39,682 nucleotides of DNA. Source: an uncultured Muribaculaceae bacterium (lineage in GTDB: Bacteria > Bacteroidota > Bacteroidia > Bacteroidales > Muribaculaceae). This document shows, one piece after another, positions 15,719 to 24,089 of the stretch. Within the stretch, counting starts at the first letter, position 1. The number at the start of each line of letters is the position of its first letter. The position numbers and the translations under genes were made by a program. The stretch covers positions 1 to 39,682 of the forward strand of contig CAJTRS010000017.1 in assembly GCA_910578805.1 (NCBI GenBank), read 5' to 3'. A model generated the notes under the pieces. That model saw only the letters and a list, made by a program, of their open reading frames with translations. It was not told the origin of the DNA and did no database searches.

Positions 15719-16690
15719 ATGGAACAAAAACGTGCATTATTGATCATAAATCCCATATCCGGAACCTCGAAGAAGGAGGGTCTTGAAGGCAGGGTAACCG
15801 AGCGGCTTGCACAGGAGGGTGTCAGAGTTGACACCTGCCGGACCCGGTGTGCCGGTCATGCCACGGAGCTTGCCCGCGAGGGTGTGAAAGCCGGCTATGA
15901 TATGGTTATAGCCGCCGGCGGCGACGGCACTATCAACGAGACGGCCGTGGGGCTTCTGAACTCAGGCGTGACGATGGGAATAATACCGTGTGGCTCCGGC
16001 AACGGGCTGGCACGCCATCTTCATATCCCCGTGGACATACGCGCCTCGCTTGAAGTGATTGCTGCCGGACGCAGCGAATTGTGCGACAGCGGATCGGTCA
16101 ACGGCCGGCCGTTTTTCTGTACATTCGGCATGGGATTCGATGCCGAGGTGAGTCACCGGTTTGCCAATGCCGGAAGTCGCGGTTTTGTCACATATGTTAA
16201 GAGTACCGTGAGTACTCTTATGCGTTACGTGCCCCAGGAGTACGAGATAACGGCCGAAGGCCTTTCGATTAAGGAGAAGGCTTTTACCATAGCCGTGTGT
16301 AATGCCTCGCAATACGGCAACAATGCCTATATAGCGCCCAAAGCGCTGATTACCGACGGCATGCTGGATATCACAGTGTTTCGCGGCAGCAACAAGCTGC
16401 GCACCTCACTGGCGAGTCTTGACCTGATGTCAGGGTCGATTGACCGTAACATGCTGATCGACACCTATAGGGTGAAAGATGTTACAATACGCCGCAGCAG
16501 TGAAGGTACGGCGCATATAGACGGCGAGCCGCTTATGCTTCCGGCGGAACTGCATGTGAAGTGCCACCCCGGGAGTCTGAGCATATTCACTCCGGCCGCT
16601 GACGGGCGGATAATACCAGTGGTGACTCCGGTGACGTCCATGGCCAAGGGGCTGGGGTATTCGATACGTAATCTTTTTGGCGGCAAATGA
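15719..16690 (+). CDS. Diacylglycerol/lipid kinase family protein
   Basis: Member of the DAGK-catalytic-domain family (YegS/DgkB-like), soluble lipid kinases acting at the inner membrane. 323 aa, normal length. Motifs: NPISGTS (11-17), the nucleotide loop AAGGDGTINE (65-74), GSGNGLARHL (92-101), the FGMGFDAEVSH stretch near 136-146 and, in the C-terminal beta domain, HIDGEPL near 272. The exact lipid substrate (diacylglycerol, a sphingoid base or another) cannot be read from the sequence; Bacteroidales make sphingolipids, so a sphingolipid substrate is conceivable. It begins 7 bases after its -7 box. ychF follows 85 bases downstream with its own promoter. Confidence 0.92.
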   Translation: MEQKRALLIINPISGTSKKEGLEGRVTERLAQEGVRVDTCRTRCAGHATELAREGVKAGYDMVIAAGGDGTINETAVGLLNSGVTMGIIPCGSGNGLARHLHIPVDIRASLEVIAAGRSELCDSGSVNGRPFFCTFGMGFDAEVSHRFANAGSRGFVTYVKSTVSTLMRYVPQEYEITAEGLSIKEKAFTIAVCNASQYGNNAYIAPKALITDGMLDITVFRGSNKLRTSLASLDLMSGSIDRNMLIDTYRVKDVTIRRSSEGTAHIDGEPLMLPAELHVKCHPGSLSIFTPAADGRIIPVVTPVTSMAKGLGYSIRNLFGGK

Positions 16691-16713
16691 GCGTTCTTAC
16701 CGCGGAAAATGCG

Positions 16714-16721
16714 TAAATTTG
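16714..16721 (+). promoter_or_regulatory. -7 box of ychF
   Basis: TAAATTTG, 54 bases upstream of the ychF start codon in a leader rich in A and T. Confidence 0.55.
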
Positions 16722-16775
16722 CGTCTTGAATCAAACAATTAACAATACATTAAACTAAAAATATAGAATCTCGCT

Positions 16776-17879
16776 ATGGCTTTACAATGCGGCATAGTGG
16801 GATTGCCCAATGTGGGCAAGTCCACACTTTTCAACTGTCTGTCCAACGCCAAGGCTCAGTCGGCCAATTTCCCTTTCTGTACCATCGAACCCAATGTGGG
16901 CGTGATAACCGTGCCTGATGACCGGCTTACCACCTTGGTCGATATGTGTCACCCGCGCAGTGTGGTTCCTGCTACTGTGGAGATCGTGGATATAGCCGGA
17001 TTGGTCAAGGGTGCCAGTAAAGGCGAGGGTTTGGGCAACAAGTTTCTGGCCAACATACGCGAGACTGATGCCATACTTCATGTGCTCCGCTGTTTCGATG
17101 ATGACAACATAACCCATGTTGACGGCTCGGTTGATCCGGTGCGCGACAAGGAGATCATAGACTATGAACTTCTTATAAAGGACCTGGAGACGGTGGAGAG
17201 CCGAATGGCCCGCACTCAGAAGCAGGCCCAGACAGGAGGCGACAAGGTGGCCAAGATGCAGTATGAGGTGCTGTGCCGGTATCAGGAGGCGCTTCAGCAG
17301 GGGCTTCCGGCGCGTTCGGTCAAATTCGACACTGTCGATGAACAGCGGTTTGCCCGTGATCTGTTTCTGCTGACCAACAAACCGGTGATGTATGTGTGCA
17401 ATGTCGATGACGCTTCGGCGGCTACCGGCAATGCTTATGTCGAAGCAGTGCGCGAGGCCGTTAAAGGTGAGGACGCGCAGATACTCGTGGTGGCTGCCCA
17501 GACCGAAGCCGAAATAGCCGAACTTGACACATATGAGGACCGCAAGGAGTTTCTCTCCGAGATCGGACTGGAGGAATCGGGTGTGTCGCGTCTGATACGT
17601 GCCGCCTACGCTCTGCTTGACCTTCAGACCTATTTCACGGCCGGAGAAGATGAGGTGCGTGCGTGGACTTTCATGCGCGGCAGCAAGGCTCCCAAGTGTG
17701 CAGGCATAATCCACACTGATTTTGAGAAAGGCTTTATACGTGCCGAGGTGATAAAGTATGACGATTATGTGTCGCTCGGCAGTGAGGCCGCCGTGCGTGC
17801 TGCCGGCAAGATGAATGTCGAGGGTAAGGAATATGTGGTGCAGGACGGTGACATAATGCACTTCCTGTTCAATGTGTGA
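16776..17879 (+). CDS. ychF: Redox-regulated ATPase YchF (OLA1 family)
   Basis: Ribosome-associated P-loop protein of the Obg family that prefers ATP. 367 aa, typical. The G1 loop is GLPNVGKS (9-16), followed by the YchF-specific FPFCTIEPNVGV (33-44), G3 as DIAGLVKGASKGEGLGNKF (72-90), and N-[VI]-D near 206-208 in VCNVDD in place of the NKxD of GTPases, as expected for an ATP-using YchF. A helical domain precedes the C-terminal TGS domain (RAWTFMRGSKAPKCAG to the end HFLFNV). Likely roles are in translation and stress adaptation. It ends in a strong hairpin terminator and is probably monocistronic. Confidence 0.97.
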   Translation: MALQCGIVGLPNVGKSTLFNCLSNAKAQSANFPFCTIEPNVGVITVPDDRLTTLVDMCHPRSVVPATVEIVDIAGLVKGASKGEGLGNKFLANIRETDAILHVLRCFDDDNITHVDGSVDPVRDKEIIDYELLIKDLETVESRMARTQKQAQTGGDKVAKMQYEVLCRYQEALQQGLPARSVKFDTVDEQRFARDLFLLTNKPVMYVCNVDDASAATGNAYVEAVREAVKGEDAQILVVAAQTEAEIAELDTYEDRKEFLSEIGLEESGVSRLIRAAYALLDLQTYFTAGEDEVRAWTFMRGSKAPKCAGIIHTDFEKGFIRAEVIKYDDYVSLGSEAAVRAAGKMNVEGKEYVVQDGDIMHFLFNV

Positions 17880-17920
17880 CCCAGCCGGCCGGAAATAACA
17901 TTTGAAATAAAGATATGACA

Positions 17921-17961
17921 AAGGAAGAATCGATCCGATCGATTCTTCCTTGCCGTTTCAA
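17921..17961 (+). terminator. Terminator of ychF
   Basis: AAGGAAGAATCGAT (17921-17934), loop CCG, ATCGATTCTTCCTT (17938-17951): a perfect 14-bp stem 42 bases after the stop codon. The following sequence GCCGTTTCAACTATTTATTT is only partly T-rich. Confidence 0.75.
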
Positions 17962-18201
17962 CTATTTATTTATGAGAATCCAGTTATCTAATATCACTAT
18001 CCGATAAAAGGAACGAGGGAATGTAGAAAATGTATGTGCATTATGGATAGTTGCTGTAATGTATGTGTTTTTAATTGCGATTCATTGTAAAAACAATCTT
18101 GGAACCCGCATTGTGAGCCATTTCTACACTAAAAGAGATTAAAAAGTGTAAATCCCAAATTTATTTAAATTGTTGCGGCGGGGCAGATTTGTGTGTGAAA
18201 A

Positions 18202-18233
18202 TTTGTAATGCATGTCAAATAAACGTATATTTG
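18202..18233 (+). promoter_or_regulatory. Strong promoter for the small membrane protein genes
   Basis: TTTG (18202-18205), exactly 20 bases, TATATTTG (18226-18233): both consensus elements at ideal spacing. The start codon is 106 bases downstream, leaving a long leader. Confidence 0.75.
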
Positions 18234-18242
18234 CAAATATAA

Positions 18243-18268
18243 CTGAGGCTAAAAGCTCTTGGCCTCAG
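18243..18268 (+). promoter_or_regulatory. Hairpin at the 5' end of the small membrane protein mRNA
   Basis: CTGAGGC (18243-18249) pairs with GCCTCAG (18262-18268) around a 12-base loop. It would be formed by almost the first bases of the transcript and could protect the 5' end or act in leader control. Confidence 0.5.
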
Positions 18269-18339
18269 TCAATGGATTAAACAACAGGTATCATTGTCAG
18301 TCAGGAGCTTCTGGCTGTGCAAAAAAAGACATTAACGCA

Positions 18340-18618
18340 ATGGAGCAGCAGAAAAAAAGTTTGGCTATCGCAGCACTTGTGCTCGGTATCGTATCGTTGG
18401 TATTCTCTTTTATGGGACTTCTTTACATTCTGGCCATCATTACCTCGATAGTGGGTATAGTTCTCGGAATAATGGCTATAGCGAAGAAACAAGGCGCTAT
18501 GGGGGTTGTAGGCCTCATACTCAGTGCGGTAGCTCTTCTATGGCCTTGGATTTACGGTCTGATATTCGTAGCCGCCAATGCCGATGAGATAAACACTATG
18601 ATGAATCAGTATTATTGA
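18340..18618 (+). CDS. Small DUF4190-like membrane protein, 92 aa
   Basis: The start is the ATG at 18340 (MEQQKKSLAIAALVLGIVSL); the frame is open further upstream only through a TTG. Two or three hydrophobic segments at about 9-30, 32-50 and 58-80 contain Gly/Ala/Ile repeats (VLGIVSL, GIVLGIMAIAKK, GLILSAVALL) typical of DUF4190-type proteins. The C-terminus is short and polar with Tyr-Tyr. Function unknown. A related 66-aa protein follows after 105 bases; the two share the MEQ start, an internal KKQGAM and similar helices, so they are tandem paralogues. Expressed from a strong promoter with a 5' hairpin. Confidence 0.85.
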   Translation: MEQQKKSLAIAALVLGIVSLVFSFMGLLYILAIITSIVGIVLGIMAIAKKQGAMGVVGLILSAVALLWPWIYGLIFVAANADEINTMMNQYY

Positions 18619-18723
18619 TAAACCGATAAATAATGCGATAGAGCCCGTCGCCAAATGATGTATAACCACATTTCCCGTCAAGGCTTGCGGGATTAATTAT
18701 GAAAAAAGTAATCAAATTAAACT

Positions 18724-18924
18724 ATGGAACAGTCTAAAACCATGGGAATGCTTTCACTTATCTTTGCATGTGTAAGCTGGCTATTCAGCCTTATTTCTAT
18801 TATCCCTTTTGTTGGTACATTATTTGCTCTTGCAGGTATTGTGACTGGAGCTATCGGTGTGGATAAGAAGCAGGGTGCGATGGCTCTTATAGGCCTTTGC
18901 CTTTCTATTGCCGCTGCTGCCTGA
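18724..18924 (+). CDS. Second small DUF4190-like membrane protein, 66 aa
   Basis: Two hydrophobic helices (about 8-30 and 28-45) and a third short one at the end (IGLCLSIAAAA). It shares with its upstream neighbour the MEQ start, a GIVTGAIGVDKKQGAMALIGL segment matching the other protein's GIMAIAKKQGAMGVVGL, and overall layout, so one arose by duplication. It ends where the upstream protein still has a polar tail. No separate promoter is evident, and a weak hairpin (about 18677-18694, CCCG/CGGG) sits in the 105-base gap, so it is probably read from the same mRNA. Function unknown. Confidence 0.8.
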   Translation: MEQSKTMGMLSLIFACVSWLFSLISIIPFVGTLFALAGIVTGAIGVDKKQGAMALIGLCLSIAAAA

Positions 18925-18952
18925 TAGGGCGGTCGCTGATAGATAGTCATAG

Positions 18953-18990
18953 AATGGAGTGCGTGGCGGTTGCCGTGCGCTCCATTTCTC
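18953..18990 (+). terminator. Terminator after the small membrane protein genes
   Basis: AATGGAG (18953-18959) pairs with CTCCATT (18980-18986), with inner GGC/GCC pairing, and is followed by TCTCTTTA. It lies 28 bases after the stop codon and 35 bases before the recQ stop, so it can serve both convergent transcripts. Confidence 0.7.
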
Positions 18991-19024
18991 TTTATGGGTC
19001 GCAAAGTATGTTATGTTATGGTGT

Positions 19025-20926
19025 TCAGGCTTTGGATATGCGGTCACCGTCAATGGTTATGGTGCCCTCGTCGAGCAGGGCGCGTATGACGGGAAGCAAT
19101 ACCGAGGGCCTGACCGACAGTTGCGATGCTATGTAATCGATGGTGGTATGGGTAGGCTGTGCGGCGAGATAGAGTATGCCGTCGCGGAGGCGTTGCAGGT
19201 CTGCTGTGTTCAGGTAACGGTTGTTGCGGCGGCACACATCGCATGTGCCGCACGGTGATTGGGGCTTTTCGCCGAAATATTCGAGCATGGAGTTGACGCG
19301 GCAGTGTCCGGCATCGAATATGAACTGCCTGACGGCGTCGATGCGCCGGCTCATGCGTGTGCGCATGTCTTCATACACACTGCGTGGCAGCTGTATATGC
19401 TTGGGCAATTCACGCGAGGTGGTATATAGTATATAAGGTGTGTTTTTGCGTGGTACATAATGAATGGCGTGGAGCCGTCCGAGATTTATCATTGATTCAT
19501 AGACCTGCTGAGGCGACAGATGCAGCCGTGAGGCAAGCAACTCTTCGCTGATATGGACATAGTCGGCAAAGAGTCCGGTGTAGGTGCGCAGCAGAAGCTG
19601 TAACACCTGGTCTGTGACCAGGTCGAGCCGCAGCGAATAGAGTTCGTGTTTGTTCATTATCACCATTACTCTTGATCGCGTGGCCACTTCATCGACATAT
19701 TCTATGTAACCGGCCCGCGATAGGAGAAGCAGTGAGTTGCGCGCTATCGGAGGACGGAACCCGAAGCGTTCGCAAAAGAGCGGGAAGTTGAATTCGTAAA
19801 GTGAGTTATAACCGCTGCCAACCGCCACTTCAAGAAAGTTTCCGGCGTGTTCATAGACTTTGCGTATGGTGTCTTTGTCAGGGAAACTCTCGTTGAGGCG
19901 TCGTGTGAGAGTGGCTTTGTCGGATTGTGATGTTATGAGTACGGCAAATGCCGGTTTTCCGTCACGTCCCGCGCGTCCGGCTTCCTGATAATATTCTTCG
20001 AGAGATGATGGTGGGTCTATGTGTATCACAGTGCGCACATCGGGCTTGTCAATACCCATGCCGAATGCGTTGGTGGCTACCATCACGCGCACTTCGCCGG
20101 CTTTCCATCTGTTTTGTTTGTCATTCTTGTCTTCGGCAGCTAATCCGGCATGGTAGTAATCGGCGGAAATGCCTTCGGCTGCAAGCATTCCGGCCACTTC
20201 GCGTGTGCGCCGGCGGGAACGGGTATAGACTATCGCGCTTCCCGCTGTGCCTCTGAGCACGCGAAGCAGCATCTGCGGTTTGTGGTCGGCATATCTTACG
20301 ATGTAACTTATGTTGGGGCGGGAGAATGTGGCGGAAAAAACGGTCCGGCCGCGAAATTCGAGACGCTCCATGATGTCGCCTGCCACTTCGGGGGTGGCCG
20401 ATGCTGTCAGGGCAAGTATAGGTGCATTGGGGAATAGCCGGCGCAACAGAGCTATTTTAAGGTATGACGGACGGAAGTCATAGCCCCATTGCGATATGCA
20501 GTGAGCCTCATCGACCACTATGAGGCTGATCTCCATCAGGGTGAGATTGTCGGTGAGGGTAGATGACTGTAATTTTTCGGGTGACAGATACAGAATCTTT
20601 ATCTTTCCGAGGCGTGCCCGGTCGAGAGCCAGACGGTGTTCGGCCCGAGATAGCCCGGAGTGTAGCGCGGCGGCCGGAATGCCGCGCCCGCGCAGGTTGT
20701 CAACCTGATCTTTCATCAGCGAGATAAGCGGCGTAACCACTATGGTGAGTCCCGGGAGCAGGAGGGCAGGTATCTGGAATGTGAGCGATTTCCCGCCTCC
20801 GGTGGGGAGCAGTCCGAGTGTGTCGTGCCCGTTCAGCACGGATTCTATGATCCGTGGCTGCAAGGGGCGAAACGAGTCGTAGCCCCAATATCTGCGCAGA
20901 AGCGACAGAGGTGTGTCGGCGTCCAT
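19025..20926 (-). CDS. recQ: ATP-dependent DNA helicase RecQ
   Basis: 3'-5' helicase of recombinational repair. 633 aa. Helicase motifs: LLPTGGGKSLTFQIP (39-53, Walker A), VVTPLISLMKDQ (63-74), VVDEAHCISQWGYDFRP (137-153, DEAH plus the RecQ aromatic loop), ALTASATPEV near 176, ATNAFGMGIDKPDVR near 284, QEAGRAGRDG near 313. The RQC zinc site is Cys-rich: HCRVNSMLEYFGE then CGTCDVC near 565. The C-terminus ends in a short winged-helix-like piece rather than an obvious HRDC domain. It follows recJ by only 16 bases, so the two repair enzymes form an operon. Confidence 0.96.
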   Translation of the reverse strand: MDADTPLSLLRRYWGYDSFRPLQPRIIESVLNGHDTLGLLPTGGGKSLTFQIPALLLPGLTIVVTPLISLMKDQVDNLRGRGIPAAALHSGLSRAEHRLALDRARLGKIKILYLSPEKLQSSTLTDNLTLMEISLIVVDEAHCISQWGYDFRPSYLKIALLRRLFPNAPILALTASATPEVAGDIMERLEFRGRTVFSATFSRPNISYIVRYADHKPQMLLRVLRGTAGSAIVYTRSRRRTREVAGMLAAEGISADYYHAGLAAEDKNDKQNRWKAGEVRVMVATNAFGMGIDKPDVRTVIHIDPPSSLEEYYQEAGRAGRDGKPAFAVLITSQSDKATLTRRLNESFPDKDTIRKVYEHAGNFLEVAVGSGYNSLYEFNFPLFCERFGFRPPIARNSLLLLSRAGYIEYVDEVATRSRVMVIMNKHELYSLRLDLVTDQVLQLLLRTYTGLFADYVHISEELLASRLHLSPQQVYESMINLGRLHAIHYVPRKNTPYILYTTSRELPKHIQLPRSVYEDMRTRMSRRIDAVRQFIFDAGHCRVNSMLEYFGEKPQSPCGTCDVCRRNNRYLNTADLQRLRDGILYLAAQPTHTTIDYIASQLSVRPSVLLPVIRALLDEGTITIDGDRISKA

Positions 20927-20942
20927 GCTGATGGCCGGTGAG

Positions 20943-22670
20943 TTATTTTCGGGGGTGGATACCCTTGATTAGCAGCTGTATCGGCGAAGTGGCACTCTGG
21001 TGCTTGTTGTCCTCGATGGTGTAACAGATGTCAAACGGTTTGCGATCATGTATGTATGGGAAGAATTCCGACATATTGAAAGCGATGCCGTTGAACACCT
21101 TGCCGGAGGTGTCATCGACAAGCTCGAATTTGATGTGCTCGAGGTTGCGTCCCACGAGTTTGCTCGTGCCGAAGTCCATCACGTTTCTGGTGCAGAACAC
21201 AGGCTTGCTGTTGCCGGGCCCGAAGGGGTTGAACTTGCGCAGCGTGCTTATGAATGCGGGTGTTATCTCGGAGAAGGTGATGTAAGCGTCAATGTCGAGC
21301 TGTGGGCGCAACTGGCCGGGCTGTATGTTGGCCGTTACATATTCCTCGAAACGGCGTGTGAATTCGGGTATGTTCTCTTCTTTGAGCGAAAGTCCCACGG
21401 CGTAGGCATGGCCTCCGAAGTTTTCAAGAAGGTCACGGCATGAGTCCACGGCCTTGTATATGTCGAATCCCTGCACAGACCGCGAAGACCCGGTGGCGAG
21501 TCCGTTGGCCAGTGTGAGCACTACTGACGGCTTGTAATATAGCTCTGTAAGGCGCGATGCCACTATGCCGATGATTCCTTTGTGCCAGTCCTTGTTATAT
21601 ATGACTATGGATTTTTTGTTGGTGAGCATCTCGCCATGGCATTCGAGTATGGTGTTGGCTTCCTCGGTGATGCGTTTGTCGAGTTCCTTGCGGTCTTTGT
21701 TGTACTGGTCGATGGCTTTGCCTTTTTCGTTGGCATCGGCCACATCGCGCGCCACCAGCAGGTCAACGGCTTCACGCCCGCTCTGCATTCGTCCCGAAGC
21801 GTTGATGCGGGGGCCGATCTTGAAAATGACGTCGGATATTGATATTTCTTTTCCTGTGAGCCCGCAGATGCGTATAATCGAGCGCAACCCCATGTTGGGG
21901 TTGGAGTTGAGGCGCCGCAGCCCGTGGTATGTCATGATACGGTTCTCATCGACCATGGGCACTATGTCGGCAGCTATGCTCACGGCGACCAGATCGAGCA
22001 TTCCCTCGAGGTCGGAGGTGGATATGCCGTTGCTGCCGGCAAAACCCTGCATGAACTTGAATCCGACTCCGCAACCTGACAGGTGCGGGCACGGATATGT
22101 GCTTCCCTCAAGTTTTGGGTTGAGAATGGCCACTGCGTCGGGCAGACGGTCATCGGGCACGTGGTGGTCGCAGATGATGAAATCTATGCCGAGACTTTTG
22201 GCATAGGCTATCTCGTCTATGGCTTTTATGCCGCAGTCGAGAATGATGATGAGTTTTACCCCTTGTTCGGCGGCATAGTCTATGCTGCGGAGCGATATTC
22301 CGTAGCCCTCGTCGTAGCGTGTGGGAATGTAATATTCGATGTTGGAATAAAATTGCTGAAGGAATTTATAGACCAACGCCACGGCTGTAGTGCCATCGAC
22401 ATCATAGTCGCCATAGACCATGATGCGTTCTTTTTTCCCCATTGCCTTGTTGAGACGTTCCACGGCCTTGTCCATGTCGGGCATCATGAACGGATCATGG
22501 AAATCCTTGAGTGAGGGGTGAAAGAATTTTTCAGCCTCCTCAATCGTGGTGATGCCGCGCTGTACAAGCAATTCGCTGATAGGCGGCACCCCGGAGAATT
22601 GCTTAGCTAATTCTGATTCTGATTTTTGCTCTTCGGAAGTAAGGGGTAGATAATTCCATTTACTTGTCAT
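20943..22670 (-). CDS. recJ: Single-stranded-DNA exonuclease RecJ
   Basis: 5'-3' ssDNA exonuclease acting with RecQ in gap repair and in mismatch and base-excision repair. 575 aa, normal length. DHH phosphoesterase motifs: YGDYDVDGTTA (86-96), DCGI (145-148), ICDHHVPDD (166-174), and the DHHA1 domain with SGRMQSGREAVDLL (about 290-303) and the glycine-rich GGHAYAVGL near 423. The C-terminal OB-like part ends in LLIKGIHPRK. First gene of recJ-recQ. Its likely promoter lies about 250 bases upstream, giving an unusually long structured leader. Confidence 0.96.
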   Translation of the reverse strand: MTSKWNYLPLTSEEQKSESELAKQFSGVPPISELLVQRGITTIEEAEKFFHPSLKDFHDPFMMPDMDKAVERLNKAMGKKERIMVYGDYDVDGTTAVALVYKFLQQFYSNIEYYIPTRYDEGYGISLRSIDYAAEQGVKLIIILDCGIKAIDEIAYAKSLGIDFIICDHHVPDDRLPDAVAILNPKLEGSTYPCPHLSGCGVGFKFMQGFAGSNGISTSDLEGMLDLVAVSIAADIVPMVDENRIMTYHGLRRLNSNPNMGLRSIIRICGLTGKEISISDVIFKIGPRINASGRMQSGREAVDLLVARDVADANEKGKAIDQYNKDRKELDKRITEEANTILECHGEMLTNKKSIVIYNKDWHKGIIGIVASRLTELYYKPSVVLTLANGLATGSSRSVQGFDIYKAVDSCRDLLENFGGHAYAVGLSLKEENIPEFTRRFEEYVTANIQPGQLRPQLDIDAYITFSEITPAFISTLRKFNPFGPGNSKPVFCTRNVMDFGTSKLVGRNLEHIKFELVDDTSGKVFNGIAFNMSEFFPYIHDRKPFDICYTIEDNKHQSATSPIQLLIKGIHPRK

Positions 22671-22768
22671 TTATGTCGTTTTTTTATTTTCTAAGTCACG
22701 GGAACCGTGTGGTGTAGGTTCCAAAGGTGGCACCGGCGCCTATGCAGCCTGTGTCTATATATGGTAAG

Positions 22769-22793
22769 GGCACTCTGTGTTGTTCAGAGTGCC
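22769..22793. terminator. Strong hairpin in the recJ leader
   Basis: GGCACTCTG (22769-22777) pairs with CAGAGTGCC (22785-22793) around a 7-base loop, a perfect 9-bp stem. Neither side has a T-run, so it may be a leader structure rather than a terminator. Confidence 0.5.
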
Positions 22794-22915
22794 GCTTGTG
22801 TAATTATGGTGCCGACAGGAAATTTCCGGCAAGATAATCAAAGAGAAAGAGAGGTGGAGGCCTTGTCAGATTTCAAGCATAATCGGCACGTGCGGGCACT
22901 ATTTCATGCTTTGCG

Positions 22916-22923
22916 CAAAATTA
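22916..22923 (-). promoter_or_regulatory. -7 box upstream of recJ
   Basis: TAATTTTG on the minus strand, preceded by a run of T. It lies 245 bases before the recJ start and no better match is closer. Confidence 0.5.
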
Positions 22924-22967
22924 GCAAAAAAATCCCGAACGGCATAGCTCAAAATGTTATAAAATCT

Positions 22968-24065
22968 TTAGGAATTTATGTGTACATCGACCTGAGGGAA
23001 GGGGAAGGATATGCCGTGAAGAGGCAGGGTGTTGTATATCTTTTCGTTGTATTCGTAATATACGCTCCAGTAGTCCGATGACCGCACCCAGGCTCGAGCC
23101 GAGAGCACTACGCTGCTGTCGGCGAGCTGCGAGAGCACCACCGAAGGCTTGCGGTCGGAGTCAGGTATTATGGTGCTGAGGGCATTGGCGGCCTCAGCAT
23201 CGAGTTGATCCATGTGGCGTCGTATTTTTTCGTGTCGCCGGAACAGTAGCCTGGACAGGAATCCACGGCGTTTTTCCGGTTCAGGCGTGACTGTGGCGGC
23301 TTTTTCCTCAAGGGCCTTCTCCATGCGTTGCTCCCTGTCGGCGCGGAGCGATGTCTTTACAATGCGTTCGTCGGACATGAGCATGTCCGTGATAATGTTT
23401 CGGGCGAGAGCCACATCGTTGCCGTAGGATATGCCTACCGACCAATCCACACGCCGGTATTCACCTCGCGACCAGTTGTTGATAGAGCCTGTCGAGAGTC
23501 CGCCGTTGGGGATTATGATGGTCTTGTTGTCGGCGGTGCTGATTATGGTGGAAAATATCTGTATTTCGGTCACGGTGCCGGAAAATCCCTGGGCTTCAAT
23601 GTAATCACCCACTTTGTAGGGTTTTAGCAGCAGTATGAGTACTCCGCCCGCAAAGTTCTGAAGAGTGCCGCTCAGAGCCATGCCTATAGCCACGCCGGCC
23701 GAGGCGAAGAGCGCTATGAACGAACTGGTGTTGATGCCGAGAATGCCTATGACGATTACTACAAGTATGAAATAGAGCACCATGCGCACGAGACTGAGAA
23801 TGAACGTGCTCAGCGATCGATCGACCTCACGGCGCGTAAGAACGCCGGCCGTGAAGGTAAACAGTTTGCGTATAATGAATTTGCCCGCATAGAACACGAT
23901 GAGCGCTATGCACAGGTGTATGGCGAAGTCCACCATGGTGCTGATGAGGCGGTTGAGCAGTTCGTCTATCGACAGTGTCTTGAGTGCGCTTAAGTTCTCG
24001 ACTTCGGGGGCGGCGGTTGTGGATACCACCGGAATAAGAGGGTTATCTGTCTGAAAAATCAGCAT
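22968..24065 (-). CDS. MscS-family mechanosensitive channel
   Basis: Inner-membrane small-conductance channel protecting against osmotic down-shock. 365 aa. After a periplasmic N-terminus there are transmembrane helices at about 40-66, 83-106 and 110-135. The last is the pore helix with the Gly/Ala pattern ASAGVAIGMALSGTLQNFAGG, followed by KPYKVGDYIEAQGFSGTVTEI, the MscS beta domain signature, and IIPNGGLSTGSINNWSR. The C-terminal vestibule contains an extra charged, probably helical stretch of about 60 residues (about 245-305: Glu/Arg-rich, EKRRGFLSRLLFRRHEK) absent from a minimal MscS. It starts 24 bases after the C11 peptidase stop, so probably the two are cotranscribed. Confidence 0.93.
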   Translation of the reverse strand: MLIFQTDNPLIPVVSTTAAPEVENLSALKTLSIDELLNRLISTMVDFAIHLCIALIVFYAGKFIIRKLFTFTAGVLTRREVDRSLSTFILSLVRMVLYFILVVIVIGILGINTSSFIALFASAGVAIGMALSGTLQNFAGGVLILLLKPYKVGDYIEAQGFSGTVTEIQIFSTIISTADNKTIIIPNGGLSTGSINNWSRGEYRRVDWSVGISYGNDVALARNIITDMLMSDERIVKTSLRADREQRMEKALEEKAATVTPEPEKRRGFLSRLLFRRHEKIRRHMDQLDAEAANALSTIIPDSDRKPSVVLSQLADSSVVLSARAWVRSSDYWSVYYEYNEKIYNTLPLHGISFPFPQVDVHINS

Positions 24066-24089
24066 ATATCTTTGCTTTGGTGTGGTTTG

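Larger units (their letters stand above)
17880..18339. other. 460-base intergenic region before the small membrane proteins
   Basis: Contains the ychF terminator, an AT-rich stretch, a 10-bp direct repeat AATGTATGTG (18029-18038 and 18058-18067), a separated inverted repeat ACTATCC ... GGATAGT around 17996-18050, a strong promoter and a 5' hairpin. No protein gene seen. Confidence 0.6.
22671..22967 (-). other. Long recJ leader / intergenic region
   Basis: Between mscS and recJ. It contains a minus-strand -7 box, a strong hairpin at 22769-22793, a weaker GGAACC/GGTTCC hairpin near the recJ start (22699-22720) and CCGGAAATTTCC near 22820. No tRNA or protein gene recognised; it could be a regulatory leader or a small RNA ending before recJ. 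Confidence 0.5.

Noticed and set aside
15568..15834. 88-codon minus-strand frame in the dapF / lipid kinase gap
   Set aside because: Half of it is antisense to the lipid kinase start and it crosses that gene's promoter and the upstream hairpin; no plausible start or composition.
16782..17921. 379-codon minus-strand frame opposite ychF
   Set aside because: It is the antisense shadow of ychF, whose product has complete family motifs; the shadow's His/Leu-rich composition is that of a reverse-strand reading.
22690..22910. recJ leader as a known RNA (4.5S, 6S, tmRNA)
   Set aside because: None of the conserved core sequences I would expect for these RNAs is present, so I left it as an unnamed leader.
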